This document shows, in pieces, positions 1 to 7,978 of a DNA stretch of 19,529 nucleotides (positions are counted from its first letter, which is position 1; each line of letters starts with the position of its first letter). Position numbers and translations under genes: made by a program. This DNA comes from an uncultured Bacilli bacterium (GTDB lineage: Bacteria; Bacillota_I; Bacilli_A; RFN20; CAG-826), in contig CAKPNG010000029.1 of assembly GCA_934168325.1 (NCBI GenBank), positions 1 through 19,529 on the forward strand. Direction: 5' to 3'. The notes under the pieces are model-generated. The model was not told the origin of the DNA, did no database searches, and saw nothing but the letters and a program-made list of their open reading frames with translations.

Positions 1-64
1 TAGTTTTGTCATTCTAGTGAGAAGAAAGTGTCTATATTAATCGAAATAAGTGTCTACTTTTAGG
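1..64. repeat. Short direct repeats beside the truncated RloB-like gene
   Basis: The nonamer AAGTGTCTA occurs at 26-34 and again at 48-56, 22 bases apart. The second copy ends just before the point where the neighbouring RloB-like reading frame stops prematurely. Closely spaced repeats like this occur at the ends of some insertion sequences (for example IS21-like ends), so this may be the edge of an element inserted into the gene. Only 64 bases are visible and no transposase or clear terminal dinucleotide can be seen, so the element is inference. Confidence 0.3.
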
Positions 65-298
65 TTACCACTCCAAATATTTATCATTTACTCTATCATC
101 AACATCATAAACACAAATAACACAATCATATATATCTTCACGAAGTGTAGTTAAGAAAGCATCGGCAATTCCACCATAGCCATTAGCATTTTCAATTTCT
201 AATACAAATATATCGTCTTTTCCAACTTCATTAACAATATCAAAAAATGTACTCTCTTCATTACCTTCCACAATAATTTTTATATAATATTTATTCAT
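65..298 (-). pseudogene. Truncated RloB/AbiLii-like TOPRIM-domain protein
   Basis: A 77-residue product. It opens with a hydrophobic strand followed by VEGNEE (about residues 10-15), the acidic start motif of a TOPRIM fold, and ends with VYDVDDR (about 64-70), the DxD motif. This matches the N-terminal half of RloB/AbiLii-type proteins, which are normally about 200 residues, so the C-terminal half is missing. The start codon lies inside the end of the upstream ATPase gene (8-base overlap), as in intact RloA-RloB or AbiLi-AbiLii pairs, where the ATPase and the TOPRIM nuclease act together against phage. The stop falls right beside the short repeats at 26-56, suggesting an insertion or rearrangement. 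It is probably non-functional unless the gene is completed elsewhere. The family call rests on motifs and on the partner. Confidence 0.6.
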
Positions 299-1562
299 TA
301 TTATCCTTATTTATAATAGATAAATATCTAATAAAATTAGGACTAGGAACATAGCCAAATTCTCCACGATTATAATGTTTAATTAAATCTTCTGCAGTTC
401 TAGGCCCACCATTAGATGTAGGAGCGTTTTTTAAACAAAATAAAGTACTAGTTAAATCATTATTTCTAATAGAGAAATAAATCTGATCTTTACGCATCAT
501 ATGTTTACAGGTAATAAGTTCCAAATCATGAGCAGTAAATAATATTTGCCCTTTAGTATTTATAAAACTATTAAAAATAGATAATATTGCTCGTGATAAT
601 TTGTAATGTAATCCATTATCTAATTCATCTATAATCAAAGTCTTACCATTAACAATTGCATCATAAACATATGATGCAATCGCTTCTATTTTCTTAGTAC
701 CACTTGAATCAAATAATATAGAAGGAACAACTTTATTATTATATTTAGTAAATAATTTAAATTGATCAATAATATCTATCTTTTTAAGAGCTTCTTCATT
801 TATATTTTCGTTATTATCGTTTTTAAATATTGCATTTTCATCATAATAAAAGTCTTGAATAGATAAATCAGCATGTTTAATAAATTCTAAAATAAATCTT
901 TTTCTATTCTCATCATTACTTTTTAATACATCTATTGTCTTATCAATTGGTATATTATAAAGTTCAATAATCTCTATTGAATTAGAAAATAATTTAAAAG
1001 ACTCTAGATATGTTTTAAGTTTTGAAAATATATCGTTATCTAAAGAAACACAATATAAGAATGGTTTTTTAGAAGGCAATAATTTTAATAAATCATTATA
1101 ATTTTCATCAAATATAGATAATATTTCTTTTTCTTTATCTCTAGAATATATATTTTTAATAGTAGAATTACCAGTTTCATAAAATATGACTTCATTTAAA
1201 GATTCCTTAATTATCTCATATTTATAACTATCATAAGAAAAATTATATTCTAACCAATTCTGGTCATTAGTATTTTTAAAAGTTATTGAAATATCAGTAA
1301 TAGGACCATCTCCAAATAATTCTCGATTAAAAGGAATATTTTCAGTGCCAAGCATTAAATTCTTTATAAGTTTAAAAAGTAACAAGATATTTGATTTACC
1401 AATATTATTTTGTCCATATAAACTAATTGATTTTAAAACATTTTTATTAAGTTCATTAAAATAATTAGAACCAAGTCTTTTAATTCTGGTGTCTGCTATA
1501 AAAGAAAGAGTATTTTCCTCTTTAAACATTTTATAATTATTAAATTTCAATTCTAAAATCAT
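291..1562 (-). CDS. AAA15-family ATPase (RloA/AbiLi-like), 423 aa
   Basis: A cytoplasmic ATPase of the SMC/ABC-like AAA15 group, the ATPase half of RloA-RloB-type defence pairs. Walker A is GQNNIGKS (residues 50-57), Walker B is LIIDE followed by LDNG (309-316), and TAHD near 343-346 matches the switch histidine that follows in ABC-type ATPases. The ATG at 1562 is chosen over an upstream TTG at 1580 because AAGAGG sits eight bases before it, inside the longer version. The product then starts MILELKF, the usual N-terminal strand of this family. The gene overlaps the TOPRIM partner by 8 bases, so the two are translationally coupled. With the partner truncated, the pair may be inactive, or the ATPase may be a relic under weak selection. 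The exact subfamily is uncertain; the ATPase assignment is firm. Confidence 0.85.
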   Translation of the reverse strand: MILELKFNNYKMFKEENTLSFIADTRIKRLGSNYFNELNKNVLKSISLYGQNNIGKSNILLLFKLIKNLMLGTENIPFNRELFGDGPITDISITFKNTNDQNWLEYNFSYDSYKYEIIKESLNEVIFYETGNSTIKNIYSRDKEKEILSIFDENYNDLLKLLPSKKPFLYCVSLDNDIFSKLKTYLESFKLFSNSIEIIELYNIPIDKTIDVLKSNDENRKRFILEFIKHADLSIQDFYYDENAIFKNDNNENINEEALKKIDIIDQFKLFTKYNNKVVPSILFDSSGTKKIEAIASYVYDAIVNGKTLIIDELDNGLHYKLSRAILSIFNSFINTKGQILFTAHDLELITCKHMMRKDQIYFSIRNNDLTSTLFCLKNAPTSNGGPRTAEDLIKHYNRGEFGYVPSPNFIRYLSIINKDNNE

Positions 1563-1580
1563 AACAAACCTCTTAGCCAA

Positions 1581-1609
1581 ATAATACCATATAATTATAT
1601 TTCATGCAA
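1581..1609 (-). promoter_or_regulatory. Candidate promoter for the AAA ATPase gene
   Basis: On the minus strand TTGCAT (1609-1604) is followed by 17 bases and TATTAT (1586-1581), with TGG directly before the -10 box. The -10 matches five of six consensus bases but the -35 only three. It lies about 20 bases upstream of the chosen start, leaving little room for a leader before AAGAGG. AT-rich sequence makes chance matches common. Confidence 0.3.
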
Positions 1610-1875
1610 TATTTTTACATAAAAGATAAAATATTAAATATACTTAAATTTAGTTTTTTACTAAAAATTTAGATTTAGATTTTCAAAAAACCTATAAATT
1701 ACACTTAAAACCTTGCAAAATCGACATATTTTTTAAGTTTTTAATATTTTTGCTTTTAATATTTCTTCAGATTTATATTTTAAAGATTACTTTAAAAAAT
1801 GTCTCTTTAATTGCAAAACCAGCAAATAAATTAATATCTTATAAAATGTAACAACATAAATGACGTGATGGATTG
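1610..1875. other. AT-rich divergent intergenic region, no gene seen
   Basis: Together with its flanks this is the roughly 360-base gap between the minus-strand ATPase and the plus-strand transporter. It has many stops in all frames, no convincing small ORF with a ribosome site, and no strong hairpin. I see only the flanking promoter candidates. Confidence 0.5.
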
Positions 1876-1904
1876 TTGCTATTATTGTTTTCATTCAGTT
1901 TAAT
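1876..1904 (+). promoter_or_regulatory. Candidate promoter for the transporter gene
   Basis: TTGCTA (1876-1881), a 17-base spacer and TTTAAT (1899-1904; five of six -10 bases). Transcription would begin near 1911, only about 14 bases before the ATG at 1925. There is no GG-containing ribosome site in that gap, so this transcript would be almost leaderless. Confidence 0.35.
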
Positions 1905-1924
1905 ATTCGATAAAATAAGTCAGT

Positions 1925-3235
1925 ATGAAAAACAAATTCTTAAATAGAAAAGAGAAAAAAGAAACATCAAAAGCACAGATATTTTATATCTTAGTTTCTG
2001 TTTTTGATGGTATGGTTTTGTCATTTATTACGATTTTTCTAAATCAATGTGCAGTTGATTTAGGATGGTCAAATATAATGTCATCTATTTCATTATTTTT
2101 ACCACCATTTATTGCCGCTTTTTCATTAATTATTTGTTTTAATTTTATAGCAGAACAAAAGAAAAATTTAAAAATAATGAGAATTCTTTTAATAACATCT
2201 TTTATTTCTATTATCCTATTTTCTACATTAGGATTAATTTTAAAAAATAATTCTAAATCACTTCTTTACGTTATTTTTCTTTTCTTTACTTCTATAATTA
2301 CCGGTATACATTGGTCATTTTCTTCTTTTCATACTTCTTGTATTGCTGATATTAATTATGTAGAAAAGACAAAATATGGTCATGTATGTATTTTTGGACC
2401 TTTAGCTACAGCAATAATAACTCCATTTGCTGGTTTTATTGCTGAATTATTCTCTTTAACGTATACTGGCTTTCTTTATTTATTTTTATTTGCATTACCA
2501 CTTCTAGTTATCATATTTATATATACTTTTATATTTAATCCTTTTCCTAGTAATTTAATTCATGATGAAGAACATGAAAAAGTATCTAATAGAGATCTTT
2601 TTAAAAATAAGAATTATGTTCTATATTTAGTTGGAGCTTCTTTATGGATTCCTTTATTATGGGCAAATACATCACTTACTTCTGATTTATGGACAAGTTA
2701 TGAAGGACAAAATCAAATAAATTCTTTTAATCCATTAAGCTTTGGTTTTTATTTAAGTGTTTCTTCTTTTATTGAATTTATAGTCATTTATATTAATACA
2801 CATTTTAAAATTGGTAAGAAAGTATCTTCTTCTATGAGTATAGCTTTAATAATGATATTAATAGAAACACTTTCACTAGGTTTATTATCTTATTTCTTCC
2901 GTGGTGAAAGTGATGCAACATTATTATTAGCAATAGGAATTATTTTTCTACATTCTTTTAAAGGTATGGCAAATGGTTTATATCTGACAAGTAATGTAAC
3001 AATGTTAAATTTTATATTAGGTCCAAAGAAAAGAAGAAAAGCAGTATTTTTTGCTCCAATTGTATATCAATTTATAAATTCAATCTTACAATTATGTTAT
3101 CCTTATTTTAATTCAAAATTATTTATTGCTTTCTTCTCTTTATCCTTATTTGCTTTTATTGGTTTATCAATTTCCTTTATTCTTGGTTATAAACTACATA
3201 AAAATGAAAATAATTTCATAAATAAAGATTCCTAA
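1925..3235 (+). CDS. MFS-like multi-pass membrane transporter, 436 aa
   Basis: An integral membrane protein with about twelve strongly hydrophobic segments. A short basic N-terminus (first 20 residues, rich in Lys) is followed by membrane helices in two halves separated by a hydrophilic stretch near residues 210-230, the usual MFS two-bundle layout. The first half has the basic run EQKKN after helix 2, where MFS carriers carry their loop 2-3 motif, but the canonical motif is weak. The substrate cannot be told; sugar or drug efflux are both possible. It is the only clear plus-strand gene in the window. No Shine-Dalgarno sequence precedes the ATG, and no better in-frame start is apparent. It converges on the Abi gene, with a hairpin between them. 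Confidence 0.65.
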   Translation: MKNKFLNRKEKKETSKAQIFYILVSVFDGMVLSFITIFLNQCAVDLGWSNIMSSISLFLPPFIAAFSLIICFNFIAEQKKNLKIMRILLITSFISIILFSTLGLILKNNSKSLLYVIFLFFTSIITGIHWSFSSFHTSCIADINYVEKTKYGHVCIFGPLATAIITPFAGFIAELFSLTYTGFLYLFLFALPLLVIIFIYTFIFNPFPSNLIHDEEHEKVSNRDLFKNKNYVLYLVGASLWIPLLWANTSLTSDLWTSYEGQNQINSFNPLSFGFYLSVSSFIEFIVIYINTHFKIGKKVSSSMSIALIMILIETLSLGLLSYFFRGESDATLLLAIGIIFLHSFKGMANGLYLTSNVTMLNFILGPKKRRKAVFFAPIVYQFINSILQLCYPYFNSKLFIAFFSLSLFAFIGLSISFILGYKLHKNENNFINKDS

Positions 3236-3355
3236 TTATTTAATCAAGCTGAACAAAGTTTTTCAAAGCAAATTAAGCCTAAATCTTATAAAGTTTTAAT
3301 CAATCACAGAATATTTGTAACCTATAGTGATAAAGAAAGAACAATTAAAATGTAA
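3236..3355 (+). pseudogene. In-frame, protein-like tail after the transporter stop
   Basis: Directly after the TAA of the transporter the same frame stays open for 39 codons, to a TAA at 3353-3355. The translation is rich in polar residues and includes SYKVLINHRIFVTYSDKE, which reads like real protein and not like random AT-rich sequence. It has no start codon with a ribosome site. The FVTYS followed by charged residues loosely recalls the central part of IS1634-type transposases, but I cannot confirm this. It is either a gene fragment or chance. Confidence 0.25.
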
Positions 3356-3399
3356 CTCTTTTGTAGGTTCTCATAATTTAGAACTCCCTACCATTATAA

Positions 3400-3434
3400 T
3401 TTGCTCCTCAAAAAGAGAACTTTTGGGGAGCAAA
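3400..3434. terminator. Bidirectional terminator-like hairpin between convergent genes
   Basis: Arms 3400-3413 and 3421-3434 form a 14-bp stem with one G-T wobble and a 7-base loop. The core is GCTCC/GGAGC-like with flanking A/T pairs, so each strand ends its stem in several T residues. It lies between the transporter (ends 3235) and the Abi gene (ends 3604), where a two-way terminator is expected. No long separate T tract follows on either side. Confidence 0.55.
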
Positions 3435-3603
3435 ATCTATTAATTACTTTTATAAACATTTTCTTTACAATTAATAATTGTTATATAACATATCAAATAT
3501 TTCTTTATTTTTTAAAGATATAATTCAATATTATGTAAAAAATTTACCTTTAATTTGGAAAAAACATTGCTGAACTAATGTATTTTTTCTTGATATAAAA
3601 ATT

Positions 3604-4557
3604 TCACAGTTTAATTAATTTTGTCCATCTGCTGCAAAATCCCATAATTCTCATGATTTTCTTTATAGAGATTACATTCAATTGCTTCTTTAAAACTTTA
3701 AACTCCTTTTTCATCGAGTAAATGAACGCGCGTATATCTTCCTTTGGTAAGAATTGTGTAAATATTACTGCAATTGAGAAAGCATCTTTTACCCCATGAT
3801 AATAAAAACCACTACTATTATTTTTTATATTAAAAACTTTAAAATTATTAATGTGTTTAATTGGTATTGATGCTTTATATCTATAATCATAAAATCTTTC
3901 ATCATGTGCACACAAATTTCTTGCAAGAGTTAAATTTTTTAAAAATAATGCCATATCATAAGAGTTTAGACAAAAATGTTTCGAAATATCGTTTTTATCA
4001 CTTTCTTTTAAGCACTTATAAAAGTGAGATATTTCTCCAATAGTCAAAATATTTGTCAATACCCATAAAGGAATAAAACCATATTTATTATTGTAATGCG
4101 TAATTTCCGCATTTTTATTTATTTGATTTTTAGTTTCGCTTTTTATCTTATCAATTAATTTATTAACTTCCTTAATTTTTTGAGGGTTCGAAACATCGAA
4201 ATTATTTATCTTTAAATAATTGTTGTTACCATACAATCTGGAAAACTCATATCCTAAAATAGTTTTTACTTGATGTTCAATTTTTAATATATTTTTCAAA
4301 TAAATTAATCGCACATTCCTATCAAAAACAAAAAGTGAATATATTTCTTCAAAACTACAATTCTTAATAAAAGATTCAGAATTTTCCGGATCTTTAAACG
4401 GCTTTTTATAGCCATTTATAACGCTATAATAATTTTCTACTTCTAATATCTTAGTAACGTCTAATATCTGTTGTTCTTTAACAACAATACCTTTTGCCTT
4501 TAAAATATTAATTTGTTCTTCATAAGTTTTAAAATCTTTTTTAACTATTTTTCCCAT
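3604..4557 (-). CDS. Abi_2 (AbiF/AbiD) family abortive-infection protein, 317 aa
   Basis: A HEPN-superfamily protein of the Abi_2 family, members of which block phage growth, probably by cutting RNA. The family hallmarks are present: an N-terminal wedge (DFKTYEEQI, residues 8-16), FDRNVR (78-83) followed by IEHQVKT (93-99), a central WVLTN...GEISHFY block (165-180), and RNLCAHDER (213-221), which supplies the HEPN R-x4-H catalytic motif (R213, H218). The tail has the usual MGF..RW ending. The length is typical for the family. The gene has its own promoter (4614-4642) and a hairpin leader; its only GGAGG lies 14 bases upstream, inside that hairpin, which is unusually far and probably hidden when folded. 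Published work places Abi_2/AbiF proteins near small RNAs and as relatives of Cas13, which fits this layout. Confidence 0.85.
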   Translation of the reverse strand: MGKIVKKDFKTYEEQINILKAKGIVVKEQQILDVTKILEVENYYSVINGYKKPFKDPENSESFIKNCSFEEIYSLFVFDRNVRLIYLKNILKIEHQVKTILGYEFSRLYGNNNYLKINNFDVSNPQKIKEVNKLIDKIKSETKNQINKNAEITHYNNKYGFIPLWVLTNILTIGEISHFYKCLKESDKNDISKHFCLNSYDMALFLKNLTLARNLCAHDERFYDYRYKASIPIKHINNFKVFNIKNNSSGFYYHGVKDAFSIAVIFTQFLPKEDIRAFIYSMKKEFKVLKKQLNVISIKKIMRIMGFCSRWTKLIKL

Positions 4558-4565
4558 ATTCTAAT

Positions 4566-4608
4566 AAAAAGCCTCCGAACCCTTAGGTTATCGGAGGACG
4601 ATCGATTA
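4566..4608 (-). ncRNA. Short hairpin leader RNA / attenuator upstream of abiF
   Basis: Between the promoter and the Abi start lies an intrinsic-terminator structure: CCTCCGA (4597-4591), a 2-base bulge, ACC, a TAAG loop, GGT, TCGGAGG (4578-4572), then CTTTTTATT. A transcript from the promoter would be only about 42 bases. A second, competing hairpin is possible: GGTAATCG (4610-4603) can pair with CGATAACC (4593-4586) with one mismatch, using the same strand as the terminator stem. The right arm also contains the Abi ribosome site GGAGG. This may be an antitoxin-like AbiF-associated RNA or a terminator/antiterminator switch. Whether the first GG is transcribed depends on the exact start site. 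Confidence 0.6.
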
Positions 4609-4613
4609 CCATT

Positions 4614-4642
4614 AATTTACACTCAACAAACCTTTAAGTCAA
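4614..4642 (-). promoter_or_regulatory. Promoter of the abiF leader RNA
   Basis: TTGACT (4642-4637; five of six -35 bases), an exact 17-base spacer, and TAAATT (4619-4614; four of six). Transcription would start near 4608-4606, directly at the hairpin leader. Confidence 0.55.
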
Positions 4643-4702
4643 GCAATATTATTTTTTCCTTTAAAAACAACTTTTAAAATTTGTTTTTTGAAAAAAGCAA
4701 AT

Positions 4703-4806
4703 TTAATCTTGTCTATTTTGAAATTGCTTTTTGGCAAGCGCTATTTTAGATTGTATATCATCTGATATATCAATTAATTTTAAATAATATTTTGCCTCTA
4801 TGGTAA
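4703..4806 (-). other. Possible orphan C-terminal gene fragment
   Basis: Between the methyltransferase and the Abi promoter one minus-strand frame reads about 33 codons to a TAA at 4705-4703. The translation (…YYLKLIDISDDIQSK… ending FQNRQD) has the balanced charged/hydrophobic pattern of a helical protein tail. It has no usable start and is preceded by an in-frame TAG. I do not recognise it; it may be a relic of an earlier neighbour or chance. Confidence 0.2.
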
Positions 4807-4837
4807 AAAAACAAATCTATTTATCACCGTATTCAAA

Positions 4838-7291
4838 TTATCCTAAATAAACAAAGTTTGTACCAATCTTTTCCATTCTTTTCACAGTTACGTTCTTGCA
4901 AATATTTGATTCGCTATTTGAAATAAGAATAAACTTGCGCTTGCCTTCATCTTCTTTATTTAATTCATCAACCGCTTGTCCAACTGTTCCACTTCCAGCA
5001 AAAAAATCCAAAACAATTGATTTATTGGTAGTTGTTGCTCTTATTAATTCCTTCATTAATTTTACTGGCTTTGGTGTAGAAAAATAGTTTCTATCACCAA
5101 AAATCTCCTTAATTTCATCTTTTGCAGACGATGTTGTACCAAAACAATCAAACGTCTCAGGAATAGATGCTTCTCTTTCTAATAATTTATCTCCAACAAT
5201 ATAAGGTTGCTTTAATAAATTAAATTTAGATTCAGATGTTTTTTTGCAAATAATTATATATTCATAATCAGTTTGAACTTTATTTGGATTTAACACTACC
5301 CTATTAGTATCAAAATATGGATGTTTTTTCTTCCACTTATGGAGAGAAACATTGTTAATGCCAAAAACAGAAATAAGTAAATTAAGTAAATTATTTTTTT
5401 CACCTTCATCAATATTTAAAGCAAAAAAGCCTTTAGGACTTATTAACTTATAAGCTAATTCAATTCTATTTTTCATAAAAGTCATATATCCTTCTGAATA
5501 ATTAGAATCTTTATATCCGATGTAATCAATATGAGAATTATAAGGTGGATCTATAATAATTAAATCAATTTTAGCGTTATAGTTAGCAATTAAAGAATTT
5601 AAAGAATAGATATTATCTGATTCTATAATATAGTTATCCATTTCTTTTCTTATTTGAACTTTAGAATAACAATTTGAAAAAGCATTATTATCAACCTTAG
5701 TATTTTTAGAAATAGAAACGCTTTTTAAAGATGAACAATACGCAAATGCCCATTCTCCAATATATGCAATCAAATCACTGCAATATATTTCCTTTAAAGA
5801 TAAACAATTAGTAAAGCATGATTTGCTAATAACATTCACATTGTGCAAATTAATGCTTGTCATTTTATCGCACCCAGAAAATGCTCCTCTTTCTAAAGCA
5901 ATTACTGATTCAGGAATTGTTACATCTCCTATAGCTTTCCATGCCGGATAACAAATAATCTTATTTTTATCTTTATCAAATAAAACATCATCATATACAG
6001 CGAATTCATTAGAATGATTTTCAAATGAAATATTAGAACAGCCAACAAAAGGATTATACCCGATTTGTTTTAATGTAGATGGTAAAACAATTTTTTTAAT
6101 ACCTTTACAATTCCAAAAAGAATTTCTTCCAATACTTTTAACTGGCAATAAAACTAACTTATCGATTTTAATTGAATTTATGCATCCTATTACAGAAGTT
6201 TTAAATTTGTTATATATAACTTTATCTATAATATTTATATAAGGTGATTCATTAATGACTTCTAAATGACTACAGCCAGAAAATGGATTATTTTCTAATT
6301 TCATAACTCCTTTTGGAATATATACTTTTTTAAGATTATCTGCTAAAAAGAAGCTATGTTTTCCAATTATTTGAACTGAAGAAGGGATTTTATATTCTTC
6401 ATTATTTTTAGAAATTTGATAATAAATAAGAATTGTCTTATTTTTATCAAATAAGACTCCATCATCTAATATAAAATTCTTAGATTGATTTTCTAATGAT
6501 AATAAAGGGCATCCAGCAAATGGATTATTAGCAATTTCTTCTACATTTGAAGGAATCATTACTTTCTTTAGCTTTTTACAATTATAAAAAGTATCGCCAC
6601 CTAAGCTTACTAATGACTGAGGTAATATAACTTCTTCAATGGATTGATTATCCCAAAAAGCACATGGTTCAATCGCTTTTATACCTTCAGGAATTATAAC
6701 TTTCTTATCATGACCATTATATTTTACAAATCTATCATCATCGATAACAAAATCTTTATTATCACTTTTTATCGTACATTTATGTCTAAAAATATAATTT
6801 TCTTGTCTATTTTTTAAATCAAATATACCATATTCAAAAATATCATAACCATTATAAATCTTAGTTCTTCTTTCAATAATTCCACTAACTAATCTAGATT
6901 CATATTTAATATAAATCTGTGCATTTTGTTTTGAAGTAAAAGTTCTATTGTCCATTTTATTCCACTCAAAACATTGAATATTTAAATTTGAGACACTTAT
7001 ATCAAATTCGCCTTGTAAATCGATAATAATTTCAGAAGGCATATAACCCATAGTCAAAAGTTTATCAACACATTCAAGAATAACAAACGACTTATGATTA
7101 GTTAATAAGAGAAATTTATCACCAATAATTTTAATATCGTTGCCAAAATCAACATATTGTTGTTCGACATCGATAATTATTTGATAATCATTGCTATATG
7201 TTTTAACCATTATATCTTCTTTGGTCTCAATAAATCTTAAAGCCCAATAAAGAGCTAAATATTTCATATCTTCTGAATATTTATAATTCAT
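4838..7291 (-). CDS. BspA-type leucine-rich-repeat protein fused to a beta-class DNA methyltransferase, 817 aa
   Basis: One continuous frame with three parts. Residues 1 to about 180 are an unrecognised soluble domain. Residues about 181-545 are LRR_5 (BspA-type) repeats, with recurring IP..V..IG..F..C..L units and interspersed VLFDK segments. Residues about 550-817 are an N6-adenine/N4-cytosine methyltransferase: DPPYN (motif IV, 581-585), a later YFSTPKP (about 736-742, motif X-like) and DFFAGSGT (762-769, motif I), in the beta-class order seen in type III Mod proteins. All catalytic motifs are intact. There is no signal peptide, so the repeats, usually found on surface proteins, here sit in the cytoplasm. 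The interval available for target recognition is short. The ATG overlaps the stop of the kinase gene (TAATG), with GGAG ten bases upstream, so it is the last gene of the operon. No restriction subunit is nearby. The LRR may bind a protein or help choose the DNA target; that is inference. Confidence 0.85.
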   Translation of the reverse strand: MNYKYSEDMKYLALYWALRFIETKEDIMVKTYSNDYQIIIDVEQQYVDFGNDIKIIGDKFLLLTNHKSFVILECVDKLLTMGYMPSEIIIDLQGEFDISVSNLNIQCFEWNKMDNRTFTSKQNAQIYIKYESRLVSGIIERRTKIYNGYDIFEYGIFDLKNRQENYIFRHKCTIKSDNKDFVIDDDRFVKYNGHDKKVIIPEGIKAIEPCAFWDNQSIEEVILPQSLVSLGGDTFYNCKKLKKVMIPSNVEEIANNPFAGCPLLSLENQSKNFILDDGVLFDKNKTILIYYQISKNNEEYKIPSSVQIIGKHSFFLADNLKKVYIPKGVMKLENNPFSGCSHLEVINESPYINIIDKVIYNKFKTSVIGCINSIKIDKLVLLPVKSIGRNSFWNCKGIKKIVLPSTLKQIGYNPFVGCSNISFENHSNEFAVYDDVLFDKDKNKIICYPAWKAIGDVTIPESVIALERGAFSGCDKMTSINLHNVNVISKSCFTNCLSLKEIYCSDLIAYIGEWAFAYCSSLKSVSISKNTKVDNNAFSNCYSKVQIRKEMDNYIIESDNIYSLNSLIANYNAKIDLIIIDPPYNSHIDYIGYKDSNYSEGYMTFMKNRIELAYKLISPKGFFALNIDEGEKNNLLNLLISVFGINNVSLHKWKKKHPYFDTNRVVLNPNKVQTDYEYIIICKKTSESKFNLLKQPYIVGDKLLEREASIPETFDCFGTTSSAKDEIKEIFGDRNYFSTPKPVKLMKELIRATTTNKSIVLDFFAGSGTVGQAVDELNKEDEGKRKFILISNSESNICKNVTVKRMEKIGTNFVYLG

Positions 7292-7869
7292 TAAAATGTC
7301 TCCATTTTTCTAAGGATAATATCCACTATTTGTTCTGGATCATATTTTGATGTATCAATCACGATATATCTAAAACCCTTTAGTTCACAAAAATTTATCA
7401 TCTTCTCATATACTTTTTCAGTCATACTAACACGTTTTAAATCATTATCGTTTAAATCTCTTTTCAGCAATCTACTGCGAATAGTTTCTTCGTTCGCATA
7501 TAGAATCACTGTAAGTGTAGGCAAACCAATTTTCTTTATTAATAAATCAAAAATATCCATATTTGACGATACACCACTCCAGCAATAATTAGATACAATA
7601 TGCCTATCAGTAATTATATTTTGATCTTTGAATTTTTCATAACTATAAATCAACCCAAGTCCATAAAACCATGCTGAAAAATCACGATTATTACTACTAT
7701 TTGCGATATCTCTAGCTCTAAAGTAGTTAGGCCAATCTTTGCTAAATTCAACATCAGTTAAATAATGAAGAGGCTTTGTTACAAAAGTGTAGCCAGTTTT
7801 CTCTGCTAATAACTTACATACTGTACTCTTACCAACTCCATCCATTCCTTCAATTGATATATGGTTCAT
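7291..7869 (-). CDS. dTMP-kinase-like deoxynucleoside monophosphate kinase, 192 aa
   Basis: A small soluble P-loop kinase. The N-terminus holds IEGMDGVGKST (6-16), the thymidylate-kinase form of Walker A; TDRH (87-90) matches the DR(Y/H) substrate-binding motif; and RLLKRDLNDNDLKR (133-146) is an arginine-rich LID-like segment. The length is close to that of thymidylate kinases (about 200-210). It is probably not the housekeeping Tmk: the middle diverges and the gene sits in an operon with an anaerobic ribonucleotide reductase. A role in phosphorylating a deoxynucleotide, perhaps a less usual one, is inference. AAAGGAGG lies ten bases upstream, inside the end of the preceding small ORF, and the stop overlaps the next ATG by one base. 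Confidence 0.8.
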   Translation of the reverse strand: MNHISIEGMDGVGKSTVCKLLAEKTGYTFVTKPLHYLTDVEFSKDWPNYFRARDIANSSNNRDFSAWFYGLGLIYSYEKFKDQNIITDRHIVSNYCWSGVSSNMDIFDLLIKKIGLPTLTVILYANEETIRSRLLKRDLNDNDLKRVSMTEKVYEKMINFCELKGFRYIVIDTSKYDPEQIVDIILRKMETF

Positions 7870-7978
7870 TCTTATTAGCCTCCTTTAAAATAATAAGTTC
7901 ATCTAACGTTCTTGGTTCAAATCCACAAACATCTACACCACAATTATAAGCAAGTAGATGAGCGTAAAAATCTTTCAT
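7850..7978 (-). CDS. 42-residue small protein, coupled on both sides
   Basis: The ATG (7978-7976) overlaps the stop of the phosphoesterase gene as ATGA, and the ORF runs 20 bases into the kinase gene. The product begins MKDFYAHLLAYNCGVDVCGF and continues with PRTLDELIILKEAN, a likely helix; two cysteines lie five residues apart. It fills the only gap in an otherwise overlapping operon and contains the kinase ribosome site, which argues that it is translated. I do not recognise the family; it may be a small partner of the phosphoesterase or kinase, or mainly a translational coupling device. Confidence 0.6.
   Translation of the reverse strand: MKDFYAHLLAYNCGVDVCGFEPRTLDELIILKEANKNEPYIN

Noticed and set aside
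1562..1580. A longer start (TTG at 1580) for the AAA ATPase
   Set aside because: The extension contains the ribosome site of the ATG at 1562 and breaks the usual N-terminus of the family.
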